Positions 38,804-51,308 are shown, counted from the stretch's first letter. The stretch: DNA of 64,000 nucleotides from Flavobacterium bernardetii (GCF_011305415.1 NZ_JAANOQ010000003.1:248001-312000); one strand, 5' to 3'. Translations and numbers: made by a program. Notes: generated from the sequence alone by a model not told the origin.

Positions 38804-41245
38804 ATGCACTTCATCAACGTCATTCTTCCTTTAAATCTTGATAAAACGTTTACGTATTCCGTAAATGTGGAAGAATATAAGTTTTTGCAACCTGGTATGC
38901 GAGTTACAGTTCCGTTCGGGAAAACAAAAGTGTACACGGCTTTAGTGGTTGAGAAGCATACGAATCCACCAGAATTATACGAAGCCAAAGAAATCAGTCA
39001 AATTATTGATGAGGTTCCTATTGTAAACGAAATTCAACTGAAACATTGGAGTTGGATTGCCTCGTATTATATGTGTTCGATAGGAGAAGTTTTTAAATCG
39101 GCTTTGCCTTCTGGATTGATTTTAGAAAGTGAAACGATGATTTCTTCTTCGCATACAGAATCGGATAAAACATTGGCAACTGATGAAGAATTCCTAGTTT
39201 TAGAAGCGTTAGAAAATAAATCTTCCATAACTATTTCTGAAATTACTCAGATTTTAAATAAGAAAAATGTAATTCCAATTGTTCAAAGTTTGCTAGCGAA
39301 AGGTTTGCTAACAATGCAAGATGAGGTGCAAGACAATTACAAACCCAAATTAGTAAAATACATCAAACTTCAAGATGCATTTTTACAACAAGAAAAACTT
39401 CAAGAATTATTAGAAATTTTAGGTAAAGCAAAAAAACAAAAAGAAATTGTTTTATCCTATTTTCAATTGCAAGCGACGGAGAAAAAACCAATTCCTGCAA
39501 AATTATTAATCGAAACTTCTGGTGTAAGTGCTGCGGTTATTAAATCGTTAGTCGATAAACAAATTTTCGAAGAATATTATATCAATACTGACCGTGTTTC
39601 CTTCGAAAAAGAAGCTGATTACGAAATTCAGTTAAGCGAATCTCAAACTACGGTTTTAGAAAGTATTAAAGAAAAATTTCAACAGTTTGATGTCAATTTA
39701 TTACACGGCGTTACCGCTTCTGGTAAAACGGAAGTCTATATAAAACTTATTGAAGAATTTTTACAACAAGACAAACAAGTATTATTCTTGTTGCCTGAAA
39801 TTGCCTTAACCACACAATTAGTTCAACGTTTATCGGCGTATTTTGGAAATCAAATTGCGGTTTTTCATTCGAAATACAATTCTAATGAACGTGTTGAGGT
39901 TTACAATCATGTGTTGCAGAATTCTGAAAAAGCAAAAGTGGTTTTAGGTGTACGAAGTGCGTTGTTTTTACCATTTTCTAACTTAGGTTTGATTGTGGTA
40001 GATGAAGAACACGAGGCGACATACAAACAACAAGATCCAGCGCCACGCTATCACGCCAGAGATGCTGCAATTGTTTTAGCAAAATTTCATAATGCAAAAG
40101 TGTTGTTAGGAAGTGCGACGCCAAGTTTAGAATCGTATCACAATGCGAAAACCAATAAATATGGCTTAATTGAATTGTTTACCCGATTTAATAATGTGGT
40201 TTTACCCGAAATTCATCTGATTGATTTAAAAGATAAATATTTCCGTAAACGAATGGACGGTCATTTTTCCGATGAATTATTGGAGAGAATGCACGAAACC
40301 TTAGCGAATAATGAACAAATTATGTTGTTTCAAAATCGCAGAGGCTATTCACCATATATTGAATGTACGACTTGCGGACACGTACCTCAATGTCCAAGTT
40401 GCGATGTGAGTTTAACGTATTACAAATATAAAAATCATTTAAAATGCCATTATTGCGGACATAGTATGGCGAAACCAACCCATTGTCACGCTTGTAATTC
40501 CTTAGATATTTCAGCAAAAGGTTTTGGTACGGAACAAGTGGAATTGGAGTTAATAAAATTATTTCCAACCAAACGAATTGCTCGAATGGATCAAGATACG
40601 ACTCGTGGAAAATTTGCTTTCGAAAAAATGATTGATGCGTTTAAAAATCAAGAAATTGATATTTTAGTCGGTACACAAATGCTTGCCAAAGGTTTAGATT
40701 TTGAAAATGTGACTTTAGTCGGAATTCTAAATGCAGATAATTTATTAAATCAACCGTATTATCGTGCTTACGAACGCGCATATCAAATGATGGTGCAAGT
40801 TGCAGGACGTTCTGGTAGAAAAGCAAAAAAGGGAAGTGTAGTCATTCAAACGTACAACCCAATGCATAATACGATTCAACAAGTCGTGAATAATAACTAT
40901 TTAGGGATGTTTAACGAACAATTATATGAAAGACGTAATTTTCAATATCCGCCGTATTTCCGTTTGTTACAAATTCGATTAAAACATAGAGATTACGAAA
41001 AACTTCGTGAAGGCTCCACTTGGTTGTATAATGTTTTGAAGCAATCAATTCCTGTTCCAATTTTAGGTCCGGAAGAACCAGCGATTAACAGAATCAGAAA
41101 TGAATACATCAGAACGATTCTTATCAAAATTCCGAATAACACGAATTTAATACAAACAAAAAAACTTATCAAAAAAGCTTTGATAAGTTTTGAGGCGACT
41201 TCGCAGTATCGTTCTATTAAAACTACAATTAATGTAGATTATTAA
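38804..41245 (+). CDS. priA: Primosomal protein N' (PriA helicase)
   Basis: Restarts stalled or collapsed replication forks as a 3'-5' helicase that loads the primosome. Order: N-terminal 3'BD (MHFINVILPLNLDKTFTYSV), winged-helix part, Walker A GVTASGKTE at residues 302-310, DEEH at 400-403, Zn-binding Cys cluster (CTTCGHVPQCPSC ... CHYCGHSM ... CHAC), helicase motifs V/VI (GTQMLAKGLDFENVTLV ... QVAGRSGRKAKKG) and C-terminal domain. 813 aa is full length. Upstream 38770-38800 holds a C/A-rich phrase (TTCCAACTAAATACTCCAAA then CTCCCAACT) that is another satellite-like repeat. Confidence 0.96.
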   Translation: MHFINVILPLNLDKTFTYSVNVEEYKFLQPGMRVTVPFGKTKVYTALVVEKHTNPPELYEAKEISQIIDEVPIVNEIQLKHWSWIASYYMCSIGEVFKSALPSGLILESETMISSSHTESDKTLATDEEFLVLEALENKSSITISEITQILNKKNVIPIVQSLLAKGLLTMQDEVQDNYKPKLVKYIKLQDAFLQQEKLQELLEILGKAKKQKEIVLSYFQLQATEKKPIPAKLLIETSGVSAAVIKSLVDKQIFEEYYINTDRVSFEKEADYEIQLSESQTTVLESIKEKFQQFDVNLLHGVTASGKTEVYIKLIEEFLQQDKQVLFLLPEIALTTQLVQRLSAYFGNQIAVFHSKYNSNERVEVYNHVLQNSEKAKVVLGVRSALFLPFSNLGLIVVDEEHEATYKQQDPAPRYHARDAAIVLAKFHNAKVLLGSATPSLESYHNAKTNKYGLIELFTRFNNVVLPEIHLIDLKDKYFRKRMDGHFSDELLERMHETLANNEQIMLFQNRRGYSPYIECTTCGHVPQCPSCDVSLTYYKYKNHLKCHYCGHSMAKPTHCHACNSLDISAKGFGTEQVELELIKLFPTKRIARMDQDTTRGKFAFEKMIDAFKNQEIDILVGTQMLAKGLDFENVTLVGILNADNLLNQPYYRAYERAYQMMVQVAGRSGRKAKKGSVVIQTYNPMHNTIQQVVNNNYLGMFNEQLYERRNFQYPPYFRLLQIRLKHRDYEKLREGSTWLYNVLKQSIPVPILGPEEPAINRIRNEYIRTILIKIPNNTNLIQTKKLIKKALISFEATSQYRSIKTTINVDY

Positions 41246-41250
41246 TAAAC

Positions 41251-41296
41251 GTCAGTTCGAGTGTTCCGATTTTTAATCGGAATGTATCGAGAACAG
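41251..41296. repeat. GTCAGTTCGAG...TATCGAGAAC repeat and terminator
   Basis: TTCCGATT-TTT-AATCGGAA is a perfect stem, bordered by GTTCGA and TCGAGAAC. It sits between the convergent priA and LytTR genes and probably works as a terminator. I recall the outer words from other flavobacterial gaps (recollection). Confidence 0.6.
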
Positions 41297-41301
41297 TTTA
41301 T

Positions 41302-42000
41302 TTAATAACTTTCTAAAATGGTAATAATTTCTTCTTTTTTGTTTCTACTTAATGGAATTTTTTCTCCGTCAATTTCTACTTGTTTACTGTTGAAACGTTC
41401 TACTTTATCTAAATTGATAATGTACGATTTATGAATTCTTAAGAAATTATCTTTTGGAAGTTCCGTTTCGAAAGCTTTCATTGTAGATAACACTAAATGA
41501 GTGTCTTCGTAAGTTACCACTTTAATATAATCACCAAAAGCTTCTACCCATTTAATATGAGAAGTATAAACTTTAATCTTTTTAAGATTACTCTTGATAA
41601 TTAAGTGCGGACCGTGATCATCATGAGTTTGGTCATGTTTTAGTTGATGCATTTCCAATGCTTTCTTTACAGAAACTAAGAAACGTTCTTTCTTTATTGG
41701 CTTTTGTAAAAAATCTAAGGCTGAATATTCAAATGCTTTCACGGCATAATCTGCTTTAGAAGTGATGAAAACAATTAGAGGTTTTATTTTTAATCCATCA
41801 AGTAAATCAAAACCTGTGATATGAGGCATTTCAATATCCAAAAAGATTAAATCAACATGATTATTTGTGATATAACTCTTGGCTTCTAATGCGTTCGAAA
41901 AGTCTCCACCTAATCTTAAATTAGTATGTTCGGAAATTAATTTTGCAATAGTTATACGTTGAATTGAACTGTCATCAACAACAATAGTATTTAACTTCAT
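41302..42000 (-). CDS. LytTR-family response regulator
   Basis: A 232-aa two-component response regulator. The receiver domain has the acidic pair near DD9-10, the phosphoacceptor Asp55 in LIFLDIEMPH, the switch Thr/Ser in VFITSKAD and Lys in QKPIKKE. The C-terminal LytTR DNA-binding domain follows (KSNLKKIKVYTSHIKWVEAFGDYIKVV ... DNFLRIHKSYIINLDKV). No sensor kinase lies in this window, so it is an orphan here; LytTR partners are often LytS-type membrane kinases elsewhere. A near-perfect inverted repeat lies just upstream. Confidence 0.95.
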   Translation of the reverse strand: MKLNTIVVDDSSIQRITIAKLISEHTNLRLGGDFSNALEAKSYITNNHVDLIFLDIEMPHITGFDLLDGLKIKPLIVFITSKADYAVKAFEYSALDFLQKPIKKERFLVSVKKALEMHQLKHDQTHDDHGPHLIIKSNLKKIKVYTSHIKWVEAFGDYIKVVTYEDTHLVLSTMKAFETELPKDNFLRIHKSYIINLDKVERFNSKQVEIDGEKIPLSRNKKEEIITILESY

Positions 42001-42016
42001 AGGTTGTAGGGATTAA

Positions 42017-42042
42017 TTAAGTGATAAGATTCTATCATTTAA
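42017..42042. promoter_or_regulatory. Near-perfect inverted repeat upstream of the LytTR gene
   Basis: TTAAGTGATA (42017-42026) and TATCATTTAA (42033-42042) match in nine of ten positions across a six-base spacer, 17 bases before the regulator's start on its own side. Candidate autoregulatory operator; LytTR sites are often direct repeats, so this is speculative. Confidence 0.3.
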
Positions 42043-42122
42043 TTTTAATTAACAGGATAAAAATAAGAAAAATATTGAGAATAAACTAATATTATGTTAA
42101 AAAAAAATACTTATTGTAGGAT

Positions 42123-42152
42123 TTGTAAATTAAATATAATTGTATATCTTTG
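42123..42152 (+). promoter_or_regulatory. rpsF operon promoter (TTG-N19-TATCTTTG)
   Basis: TTG at 42123-42125 and TATCTTTG at 42145-42152, spacing 19, an excellent Bacteroidota-type promoter. The start codon of rpsF is 26 bases after the -7 box. Confidence 0.8.
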
Positions 42153-42177
42153 CACCCAATTTAAAAAATACGTACAA

Positions 42178-42519
42178 ATGAAAAATTACGAAACTGTTTT
42201 CATTTTGAATCCCGTTTTATCTGATGTTCAGGTAAAGGAAACAGTAAGCAAATTTGAAGATTTTCTTACTTCTAAGGGTGCTAAAATGGTATCAAAAGAG
42301 GATTGGGGCTTAAAAAAATTAGCCTATGAAATCCAACACAAAAAAAGTGGTTTTTACCATTTATTTGAATTTCAAGCTCCAGCTGAATTAATCATTTCTT
42401 TAGAAACTGAATTCAGAAGAGACGAAAGAATCATGAGATTCTTAACTGTTTCTTTAGACAAACATGCTATTTCTTGGGCTGAAAGAAGAAGAGAAAAATT
42501 AAAAACTAAAGGTAACTAA
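42178..42519 (+). CDS. rpsF: 30S ribosomal protein S6
   Basis: Binds the central domain of 16S rRNA with S18. Start ATG 42178 ([16 protein letters not shown]) agrees with the family; the frame is open upstream to 42094, but that would include the promoter box. 113 aa is slightly short of the longest S6 forms and lacks the acidic C-terminal tail seen in E. coli. Motifs: [42 protein letters not shown]. First gene of the rpsF-rpsR-rplI operon, with rpsR three bases downstream; no ssb or priB is present in between. Confidence 0.97.
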   Translation: MKNYETVFILNPVLSDVQVKETVSKFEDFLTSKGAKMVSKEDWGLKKLAYEIQHKKSGFYHLFEFQAPAELIISLETEFRRDERIMRFLTVSLDKHAISWAERRREKLKTKGN

Positions 42520-42521
42520 TC

Positions 42522-42809
42522 ATGTCGATAGCTAACAACGGTAAAAAAGAAGGAGATATCAGATATCTTACTCCTTTAAACATTGATACTAACAAACAAA
42601 AAAAATATTGTCGTTTCAAAAAATCTGGTATCAAGTATATCGATTATAAAGATGGTGACTTTTTATTAAAGTTTGTAAACGAGCAAGGTAAAATTTTACC
42701 AAGACGTTTAACTGGTACTTCATTAAAATTCCAAAGAAAAGTTTCTGTTGCTGTGAAAAGAGCACGTCACTTAGCTTTAATGCCTTACGTGGCGGATTTA
42801 TTAAAATAA
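42522..42809 (+). CDS. rpsR: 30S ribosomal protein S18
   Basis: Small-subunit protein that pairs with S6. A 95-aa product, with [47 protein letters not shown] typical of S18. The single Cys in KKYCRF is not part of a full zinc site, so it is the C- form. Second gene of the S6 operon, three bases after rpsF. Confidence 0.98.
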   Translation: MSIANNGKKEGDIRYLTPLNIDTNKQKKYCRFKKSGIKYIDYKDGDFLLKFVNEQGKILPRRLTGTSLKFQRKVSVAVKRARHLALMPYVADLLK

Positions 42810-42870
42810 TATTAATCATTTGTTGGTTTTCGTTTAGCGGAACCTAACTTATATAAAAAAGGACAACAAA

Positions 42871-43314
42871 ATGGAACTAATTTTAAAACAAGACGTTCAA
42901 AATTTAGGTTTTAAAGATGATGTAGTAACTGTAAAAAACGGATACGGTCGTAACTTTTTAATTCCTCAAGGAGTTGCTATTTTAGCTACTTCTTCTGCTA
43001 AAAAAGTATTAGCTGAGAATTTAAAACAAAAAGCTCATAAAGAAGCTAAAGTTGTTGCAGATGCAAAAGCAACTGCTGAAGCAATCAAAGCTTTAGAGAT
43101 AAAAATTACTGCAAAAGCAGGTGGTGAAAAATTATTCGGATCAATTTCTAATGCAGATATCGCGCAAGCTTTAGAAGCAAACGGACAAGCTATCGACAGA
43201 AAATTTATCACGTCTGGTATTGTTAAAAGAACTGGTAAATATAATGCTACTATCCGTTTACACAGAGAAGTAATCATTGAATTACCTTATGAAATTGTTG
43301 CTGAAAAAGCATAA
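42871..43314 (+). CDS. rplI: 50S ribosomal protein L9
   Basis: Two-domain large-subunit protein bridging the L1 stalk region. N-terminal MELILKQDVQNLGFKDDVVTVKNGYGRNFLIPQG is the 23S rRNA-binding domain, the linker is a long Lys/Ala helix, and the C-terminal domain contains LFGSISNADIAQAL and VIIELPYEI. 147 aa is standard. Third gene of the operon; a terminator follows. Confidence 0.98.
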   Translation: MELILKQDVQNLGFKDDVVTVKNGYGRNFLIPQGVAILATSSAKKVLAENLKQKAHKEAKVVADAKATAEAIKALEIKITAKAGGEKLFGSISNADIAQALEANGQAIDRKFITSGIVKRTGKYNATIRLHREVIIELPYEIVAEKA

Positions 43315-43335
43315 TTTTATTTAAAATATTTCTTT

Positions 43336-43367
43336 AAAAAGCGTTGCAATTGCAACGCTTTTTTTAT
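43336..43367 (+). terminator. Rho-independent terminator after rplI
   Basis: AAAAAGCGTTGCAA and TTGCAACGCTTTTT form a perfect stem with almost no loop, followed by T residues. Confidence 0.92.
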
Positions 43368-43393
43368 TTTTACAAATCCTATATGTATTGAAT

Positions 43394-46535
<3,142 letters not shown>

Positions 46536-46536
<1 letters not shown>

Positions 46537-47258
46537 TGAAAAACAATATTCAGAGTTTATTAAAGCGTGATTTAGAGATAATTCCTTTAGCTGCTTATTT
46601 TATTTTTTATTTCTTATATCTTCTTTTTGATAGGATATTAGAGATGACAGATTATGCAGTACTTGTAAAGCCTATAATAATTCCCATTATTGCTTTTTTG
46701 TATTTAACGAATAAAAACAGCAAACGTACTGTATTAAATATACTTTTGTTAGTTCTGATTTTTATTTCTGATAATTCCACGCTTTTAGAGATAAGATCTT
46801 TTTATGTTTACGCTACAATATTATATATGCTTAGTGTTTATATATTGTTTTATTATGGCTTAACGGATATAAAATATTTTTATAAAAACGCCTTGTATAG
46901 AAAAAAACTTGGAATAGTACTTTTAACTATATTTGGAATTGTACTGCTTTATTGGTTTTTTACTTATAAACCAATTGAAAAAGCAGCGGAGAAATTCATA
47001 GTGTTTCAATACCTAATAGTTTTTTTACTTTTATTTATACTTTCTCTTTTTAACTTCATTCAGCAAAAATCAAAGAAGACTAAGTATTTATTTTTAACGA
47101 TACTTTGTATCTTTTTATCAGAATTATGTTTTTCAATACATAGATATTACAATGGACATGTTGTATTTAAGTATCTAATTTGTTTAGTTGAAGTTCCAGT
47201 TTACTACTTTTTACTGAAATATTTATTAAAAAGAGATAAAGAGCTTATTGAACAATAA
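46536..47258 (+). CDS. Polytopic membrane protein, paralogue-like partner
   Basis: A 240-aa protein of about eight hydrophobic segments (LAAYFIFYFLYLLFDRIL, YAVLVKPIIIPIIAFLYL, LNILLLVLIFISDNSTLL, YVYATILYMLSVYILFYYGL, LGIVLLTIFGIVLLYWFF, FQYLIVFLLLFILSLFNFI, YLFLTILCIFLSELCFSIH). KPIIIPIIAFLYLTN parallels KPLFLPILLYYYIIK in the gene before it and the last segments also correspond, so the two look like diverged duplicates. Start ATG 46536 overlaps the preceding stop (TAATG). The 3' end overlaps the convergent metallophosphatase gene by 14 bases. Function unknown. Confidence 0.65.
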
Positions 47259-48162
47259 TATTTTTTTCTTGACTAATGTATTTTGTATCATCACTCAAAT
47301 AAAAATCAATTCTACCTAAGTTTATTCCATAAGCGCCAACTTGATTCACTACAACTTTTTTTCCTACTTTATTTGTTTTGATAATTGGCTTGTCTAAAAA
47401 AGTATGGGTATGACCACCAATAATTAAATCGATATCTTGTGTAGCTTCCGCTAATTTGATGTCAGAAGGCTTTTCGGGTTCGTTTTTGTAATCAAATCCT
47501 AAATGCGATAAACAGATAATTAAATCACATTTTTCCACTTCTTTTAATTGTTTTGAAATATCAGTAGCTATTTCAATCGGATGATTGTAAACGGTTTCTT
47601 TATATAGTTTTTTATCAACTAAACCTTCTAATTGAACGCCTAAACCAAAAACACCAATTTTAATTCCGTCTTTAAAGAATGTTTTATAAGGTTTTACAAT
47701 TCCGTTTAATTCTGTATTTTTAAAATCATAATTGGCAGAAACAAATTCAAAATTGGCATGTGGCAATTGCGCATAAAAACCGTCAATTCCATTATCGAAA
47801 TCGTGATTTCCCATAGTGGCTAAATCGTATTTCATCATGCTCATTAGTTTGAATTCCAATTCGCCACCATAATAATTGAAATAAGGAGTTCCTTGAAAAA
47901 TATCGCCAGCATCTAATAGTAAAACATTGGTTTCTTCTTTACGGATTTGTTCAATTAAACTCGCACGTCTAGCTACGCCACCAATTCCAGGATTTTTTGG
48001 ATGATTTTCTGGAAAAGGATCAATGTGACTGTGAACATCATTCGTGTGTAAAATCGTAATTTTACGCTCTTTTACAGGTGTAAAACTTGATAGCGAAATG
48101 CCGCTAAGTGTAACCAAAGCTGAAGTTGCTGCCGTATTTTTTATAAAAGTTCTTCTTTTCAT
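47245..48162 (-). CDS. Metallophosphatase (5'-nucleotidase catalytic domain, separate protein)
   Basis: Calcineurin-like metallophosphatase similar to the N-terminal catalytic half of UshA-type 5'-nucleotidases. Metal-site motifs: ILHTNDVHSH (residues 38-47), DAGDIFQGTPYFNYYGG, MGNHDFDNGIDGF, ICLSHLGFDYKNE, LIIGGHTHTFL. The N-terminus MKRRTFIKNTAATSALVTL has a Tat-like RRxFIK pattern; export by Tat would suit a metal-loaded enzyme. The substrate-binding C-terminal domain is not in this protein but in the gene that precedes it on the same strand (48189-48971). 305 aa. Confidence 0.9.
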   Translation of the reverse strand: MKRRTFIKNTAATSALVTLSGISLSSFTPVKERKITILHTNDVHSHIDPFPENHPKNPGIGGVARRASLIEQIRKEETNVLLLDAGDIFQGTPYFNYYGGELEFKLMSMMKYDLATMGNHDFDNGIDGFYAQLPHANFEFVSANYDFKNTELNGIVKPYKTFFKDGIKIGVFGLGVQLEGLVDKKLYKETVYNHPIEIATDISKQLKEVEKCDLIICLSHLGFDYKNEPEKPSDIKLAEATQDIDLIIGGHTHTFLDKPIIKTNKVGKKVVVNQVGAYGINLGRIDFYLSDDTKYISQEKNIIVQ

Positions 48163-48188
48163 TTGTTTATGCTGAATTTAGTACCGTA

Positions 48189-48971
48189 TTATTCTTTAAT
48201 AATTCTTGGTGAATTGGAAGCTTCGATAGTTTTGTGTATATAAAAATAATCGATTAACACATTTCTTATTTTATAATTCAAATCGTAAGCACCTTCATTT
48301 TTAAGAAAAAAAGTCATATTATCGCCACCATTTGCTAAATAATCTGAAGTTCCAACATAGTAAATTTTGTTATTTTCAATGGGTTGGTCTTTGAAGAGGA
48401 TATTGGTAATTACGTTTTCTTTATTCAAAATGATTTTCAATCCATTTAAAGGATGTGGCTTTTTCTCGGTAATAATGTGTTGAGCTAAAGCCTTAATTTG
48501 TTCACCTTTTAAGGCAATTACAATTAAACTGTTTTCAAAAGGCATCACTTCAAAAGCATTTCGTTTTGTAATATTTCCTTTCGGAATTATAGATCGAATT
48601 CCATCACTATTTAAAAGAATAATGTCAATTTGTTTATTTTGTTGCTTCATAAAAACAGGATTGGCCATTTCCATACAAGCATCTGACATAAAATTTCCAA
48701 TATTTGATTGCCATTCTCCTTTGCTTTTGTCTAAGGTTTCTGGACAAAAGGAGATAATGCTGTCTAAATCTTTGTTAATATGGTTTCTATATGGAGTAAT
48801 ATAGGAATCTATACTCTCGTTTTTAGTGTAATTTTTATTGACTTCAATTTTTTTTCCTTCAACTAAATAATTGTTGTAGGATTTCGTTTTACAAGAAGCT
48901 AAACTTAATAATGTTAAAGTTGTAACAAAAATTGTGTAATGAAGATAAGTATTTTTACTTTTGAATGTCAT
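48189..48971 (-). CDS. 5'-nucleotidase C-terminal-domain lipoprotein
   Basis: The C-terminal substrate-binding domain of a UshA-type 5'-nucleotidase as a separate lipoprotein. Lipobox LSLASC (residues 22-27 from ATG 48971; a TTG nine bases further upstream is less likely). Motifs: SNIGNFMSDACMEMAN (start of domain), IILLNSDGIRSIIPKGNITKRNAFEVMPFEN, the YYVGTSDYLANGGDNMTFF substrate loop. Together with the metallophosphatase 26 bases downstream it should reconstitute a two-subunit nucleotidase, one exported (possibly by Tat) and one lipid-anchored. The split is known in flavobacteria from memory; the biochemical consequence is not known to me. Confidence 0.88.
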   Translation of the reverse strand: MTFKSKNTYLHYTIFVTTLTLLSLASCKTKSYNNYLVEGKKIEVNKNYTKNESIDSYITPYRNHINKDLDSIISFCPETLDKSKGEWQSNIGNFMSDACMEMANPVFMKQQNKQIDIILLNSDGIRSIIPKGNITKRNAFEVMPFENSLIVIALKGEQIKALAQHIITEKKPHPLNGLKIILNKENVITNILFKDQPIENNKIYYVGTSDYLANGGDNMTFFLKNEGAYDLNYKIRNVLIDYFYIHKTIEASNSPRIIKE

Positions 48972-48990
48972 ATATTCCAATAGATTACTT

Positions 48991-48998
48991 TAATTTTG
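48991..48998 (+). promoter_or_regulatory. Candidate -7 box upstream of the DUF6913-like gene
   Basis: TAATTTTG fits TAnnTTTG, 20 bases before ATG 49018. Confidence 0.45.
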
Positions 48999-49017
48999 CA
49001 AAAGAAGTAAAGTTACA

Positions 49018-49536
49018 ATGATTTCTAAAATAATAAAGGATTTTTTTCTTAAAAGAAAGGTAAATAAAAAGTTAATAAATTATCAACTGCAAGTGTCTCC
49101 AGACAAAATTGTTACGGTTGGTGTATTAATTGATAGTAACTATTTTACTAGTCAAGAAGAATTAATCGAAGAAATTGAGAAGCACGGAATTGCAAAAGAA
49201 AATATTGAAATTTTATCTTTTGTGAACAAGAATAAGAAAACATTATTGGAAAAATTTGATTATTTTTTTAGAAAAGATATTTCGTTTGGAGGGTTGTTTA
49301 AAAGCGAAAGAGTTACTAATTTTACGGACCAACATTTTGATTTGTTAATTAGTTATTACGACATTCAAAAGCCAACATTATTATTGGTAACTAAAAGTTC
49401 AAAAGCTAAATTTAAAGTAGGTTTTCAAACCATTGATAAAAGAATTAACCATTTGTCAATAAATACAGTAGCAGAAAATTACACGGAATTTATTTCGGAA
49501 TTATTTAAATATTTAAAAATACTAAAAAAAATATAA
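49018..49536 (+). CDS. DUF6913-like cytoplasmic protein
   Basis: A 172-aa soluble protein with a Rossmann-like alternation ([49 protein letters not shown]). It lacks nucleotide-binding loops and signal. From memory it belongs to DUF6913 (flavobacterial); function unknown. It is divergent from the nucleotidase genes and ends one base before dapA, so it probably leads the dapA-bamD-rpoZ-coaBC-recN block. Confidence 0.72.
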   Translation: MISKIIKDFFLKRKVNKKLINYQLQVSPDKIVTVGVLIDSNYFTSQEELIEEIEKHGIAKENIEILSFVNKNKKTLLEKFDYFFRKDISFGGLFKSERVTNFTDQHFDLLISYYDIQKPTLLLVTKSSKAKFKVGFQTIDKRINHLSINTVAENYTEFISELFKYLKILKKI

Positions 49537-49537
49537 C

Positions 49538-50416
49538 ATGCAATCATTGATCGGAACAGGAGTGGCGCTGGTTACACCTTTTAAAAAAGATTTTTCTGTA
49601 GATACAGAAGCTTTAGCTAAAATTACAAACTACGTTATTGAAGGCGGAGTAGAATATTTAGTAATATTAGGAACAACAGCAGAAAGCGCAACTTTAAATG
49701 CAGAGGAAAAAGAACTAGTAATTCAAACAATTATAACTGCTAATAATGCTAGAGTACCAATGGTTTTAGGTGTTGGTGGAAACAATACTGCAGATGTCGT
49801 TTTAGAATTAAAAACAAGAGATTTATCTCAATTTGCTGCGATATTATCGGTTTCTCCTTATTATAATAAACCAACTCAAGAAGGAATTTACCAACATTTT
49901 AAAGCGGTTTCGGAAGCGTCACCAATTTCAATTATTGTGTATAATGTTCCAGGAAGAACAGCAAGTAATATGTTGCCAAGTACAGTTGTGAGATTAGCAA
50001 ACGAATTCAAAAATATTATCGGAATTAAAGAAGCAGCAGGAGATATCGTTCAAGCGATGAAATTAATTCAAACTAAACCAGAAGGATTCTTAGTGATTTC
50101 TGGTGATGATATGATTACGTTACCAATGGTTTTAGCTGGTGGAGCAGGAGTGATTTCTGTAATTGGTGAAGGTTTTCCGAAAGAATTTTCAGAAATGGTA
50201 CGTTTAGGATTAAACAAAAAAGCAGTTGAAGCTTATAAAATTCATTACAAATTAGCCGATTCAATTGATATGATTTTCGAGCAAGGTAATCCAGCTGGTA
50301 TTAAAGAAGTCTTTAAACACTTGGGTTTATCTGAAAATACGGTGCGTTTGCCATTAGTATCTGTTGATGAAAATTTATCTGGAAGACTATCAAATTTCAT
50401 TAAAAATTTAGGATAA
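49538..50416 (+). CDS. dapA: 4-hydroxy-tetrahydrodipicolinate synthase
   Basis: Condenses pyruvate with aspartate semialdehyde, first committed step of lysine and meso-diaminopimelate synthesis. TIM barrel: GTTAES at 45-50, Tyr135 in VYNVPGRT, Schiff-base Lys164 in GIKEAAGD, and [15 protein letters not shown]. 292 aa is standard. It follows the DUF6913-like gene and is separated from bamD by a promoter. Confidence 0.97.
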   Translation: MQSLIGTGVALVTPFKKDFSVDTEALAKITNYVIEGGVEYLVILGTTAESATLNAEEKELVIQTIITANNARVPMVLGVGGNNTADVVLELKTRDLSQFAAILSVSPYYNKPTQEGIYQHFKAVSEASPISIIVYNVPGRTASNMLPSTVVRLANEFKNIIGIKEAAGDIVQAMKLIQTKPEGFLVISGDDMITLPMVLAGGAGVISVIGEGFPKEFSEMVRLGLNKKAVEAYKIHYKLADSIDMIFEQGNPAGIKEVFKHLGLSENTVRLPLVSVDENLSGRLSNFIKNLG

Positions 50417-50425
50417 AAATCTTTT

Positions 50426-50455
50426 TTGTAAAACATAAAAATATATCTACCTTTG
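50426..50455 (+). promoter_or_regulatory. bamD promoter (TTG-N19-TACCTTTG)
   Basis: TTG at 50426-50428 and TACCTTTG at 50448-50455, spacing 19, a very good match to the Bacteroidota consensus. It lies just after the dapA stop. Confidence 0.78.
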
Positions 50456-50501
50456 CAGTTGCTTTTTCAAAGTGTGCAAAAGGCATAACTTAATAATAAA
50501 T

Positions 50502-51308
50502 ATGAACAAATTTTTATATATACTTTTAGCAATACTAACATTATCATCTTGTAGTGAATATCAAAAAGCTTTAAAATCTGATGATGTAGAATTCAAAACA
50601 AAAGTTTTTACAGCACAAATTGAAAAGAAAAAGTATAGTAAAGCAATCAGATTGTTTGAACAATACGCTACTTCTTACAGAGGAAAACCTCAAGGAGAAA
50701 GTGCTTTTTTTAATTATGCAAAAGCTTTATACATTACAAAACAGTATATTTCAGCCGGATATCAATTTGAAAGTTTCGCAAGTAGTTACCCAAAAAGTGC
50801 TAATGTTGAAGAAGCTGCCTTTTTAGGAGCTGAAAGTTATAGTAAAGTTTCACCAGTTTATAGTTTAGATCAAGTTGATACGGAAAAAGCATTAAGTAAA
50901 ATTCAAGTTTTTGCTAATAAATATCCAAATTCTCAATATTTGCCAAAAGCAAACGAAATTGTAAAAGTATTATCAGAAAAGCTAGAATTAAAAGCTTTTG
51001 AAATTGCAAAACAATACAATACAATTGGAGAATATACAAGAGATTACAACGCAGCAATTAAAGCTTTAGATAATTTTATTTTTAATTATCCAGGTTCAAA
51101 ATTTAAAGAAGACGCTTTGTTTTACAAATACGATTCAATGTACAAATTGGCATTAAATAGTATTCCTTCTAAAAAGCAAGAAAGATTAAATACGACTAAA
51201 ATATATTATCAAAGTTTAATCAAATTTAAGGCAGATACCAAGTATTTAGAGAAATCTAATAAAATGCTTGAAACAGTAGATAAAGAATTGAAACAATATA
51301 CAAATTAA
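50502..51308 (+). CDS. bamD: Outer membrane protein assembly factor BamD
   Basis: TPR lipoprotein of the BAM complex that inserts beta-barrels into the outer membrane. From ATG 50502: lipobox LTLSSC (Cys18), TPR-like helices (SEYQKALKSDDVEFKT ... YSKAIRLFEQYATSYRGKPQGESAFFNYAKALY ... QYISAGYQFESFASSYPKSANVEEAAFL ... NYPGSKFKEDALFYKYDSMYKLA). 268 aa. The frame is open 30 bases upstream but that overlaps the transcription start of the upstream promoter. Followed by rpoZ after eight bases. Confidence 0.93.
   Translation: MNKFLYILLAILTLSSCSEYQKALKSDDVEFKTKVFTAQIEKKKYSKAIRLFEQYATSYRGKPQGESAFFNYAKALYITKQYISAGYQFESFASSYPKSANVEEAAFLGAESYSKVSPVYSLDQVDTEKALSKIQVFANKYPNSQYLPKANEIVKVLSEKLELKAFEIAKQYNTIGEYTRDYNAAIKALDNFIFNYPGSKFKEDALFYKYDSMYKLALNSIPSKKQERLNTTKIYYQSLIKFKADTKYLEKSNKMLETVDKELKQYTN

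Noticed and set aside
42153..42177. S6:S18-binding autoregulatory leader before rpsF
   Set aside because: The predicted leader is only about 20 bases and has no hairpin of the known type.
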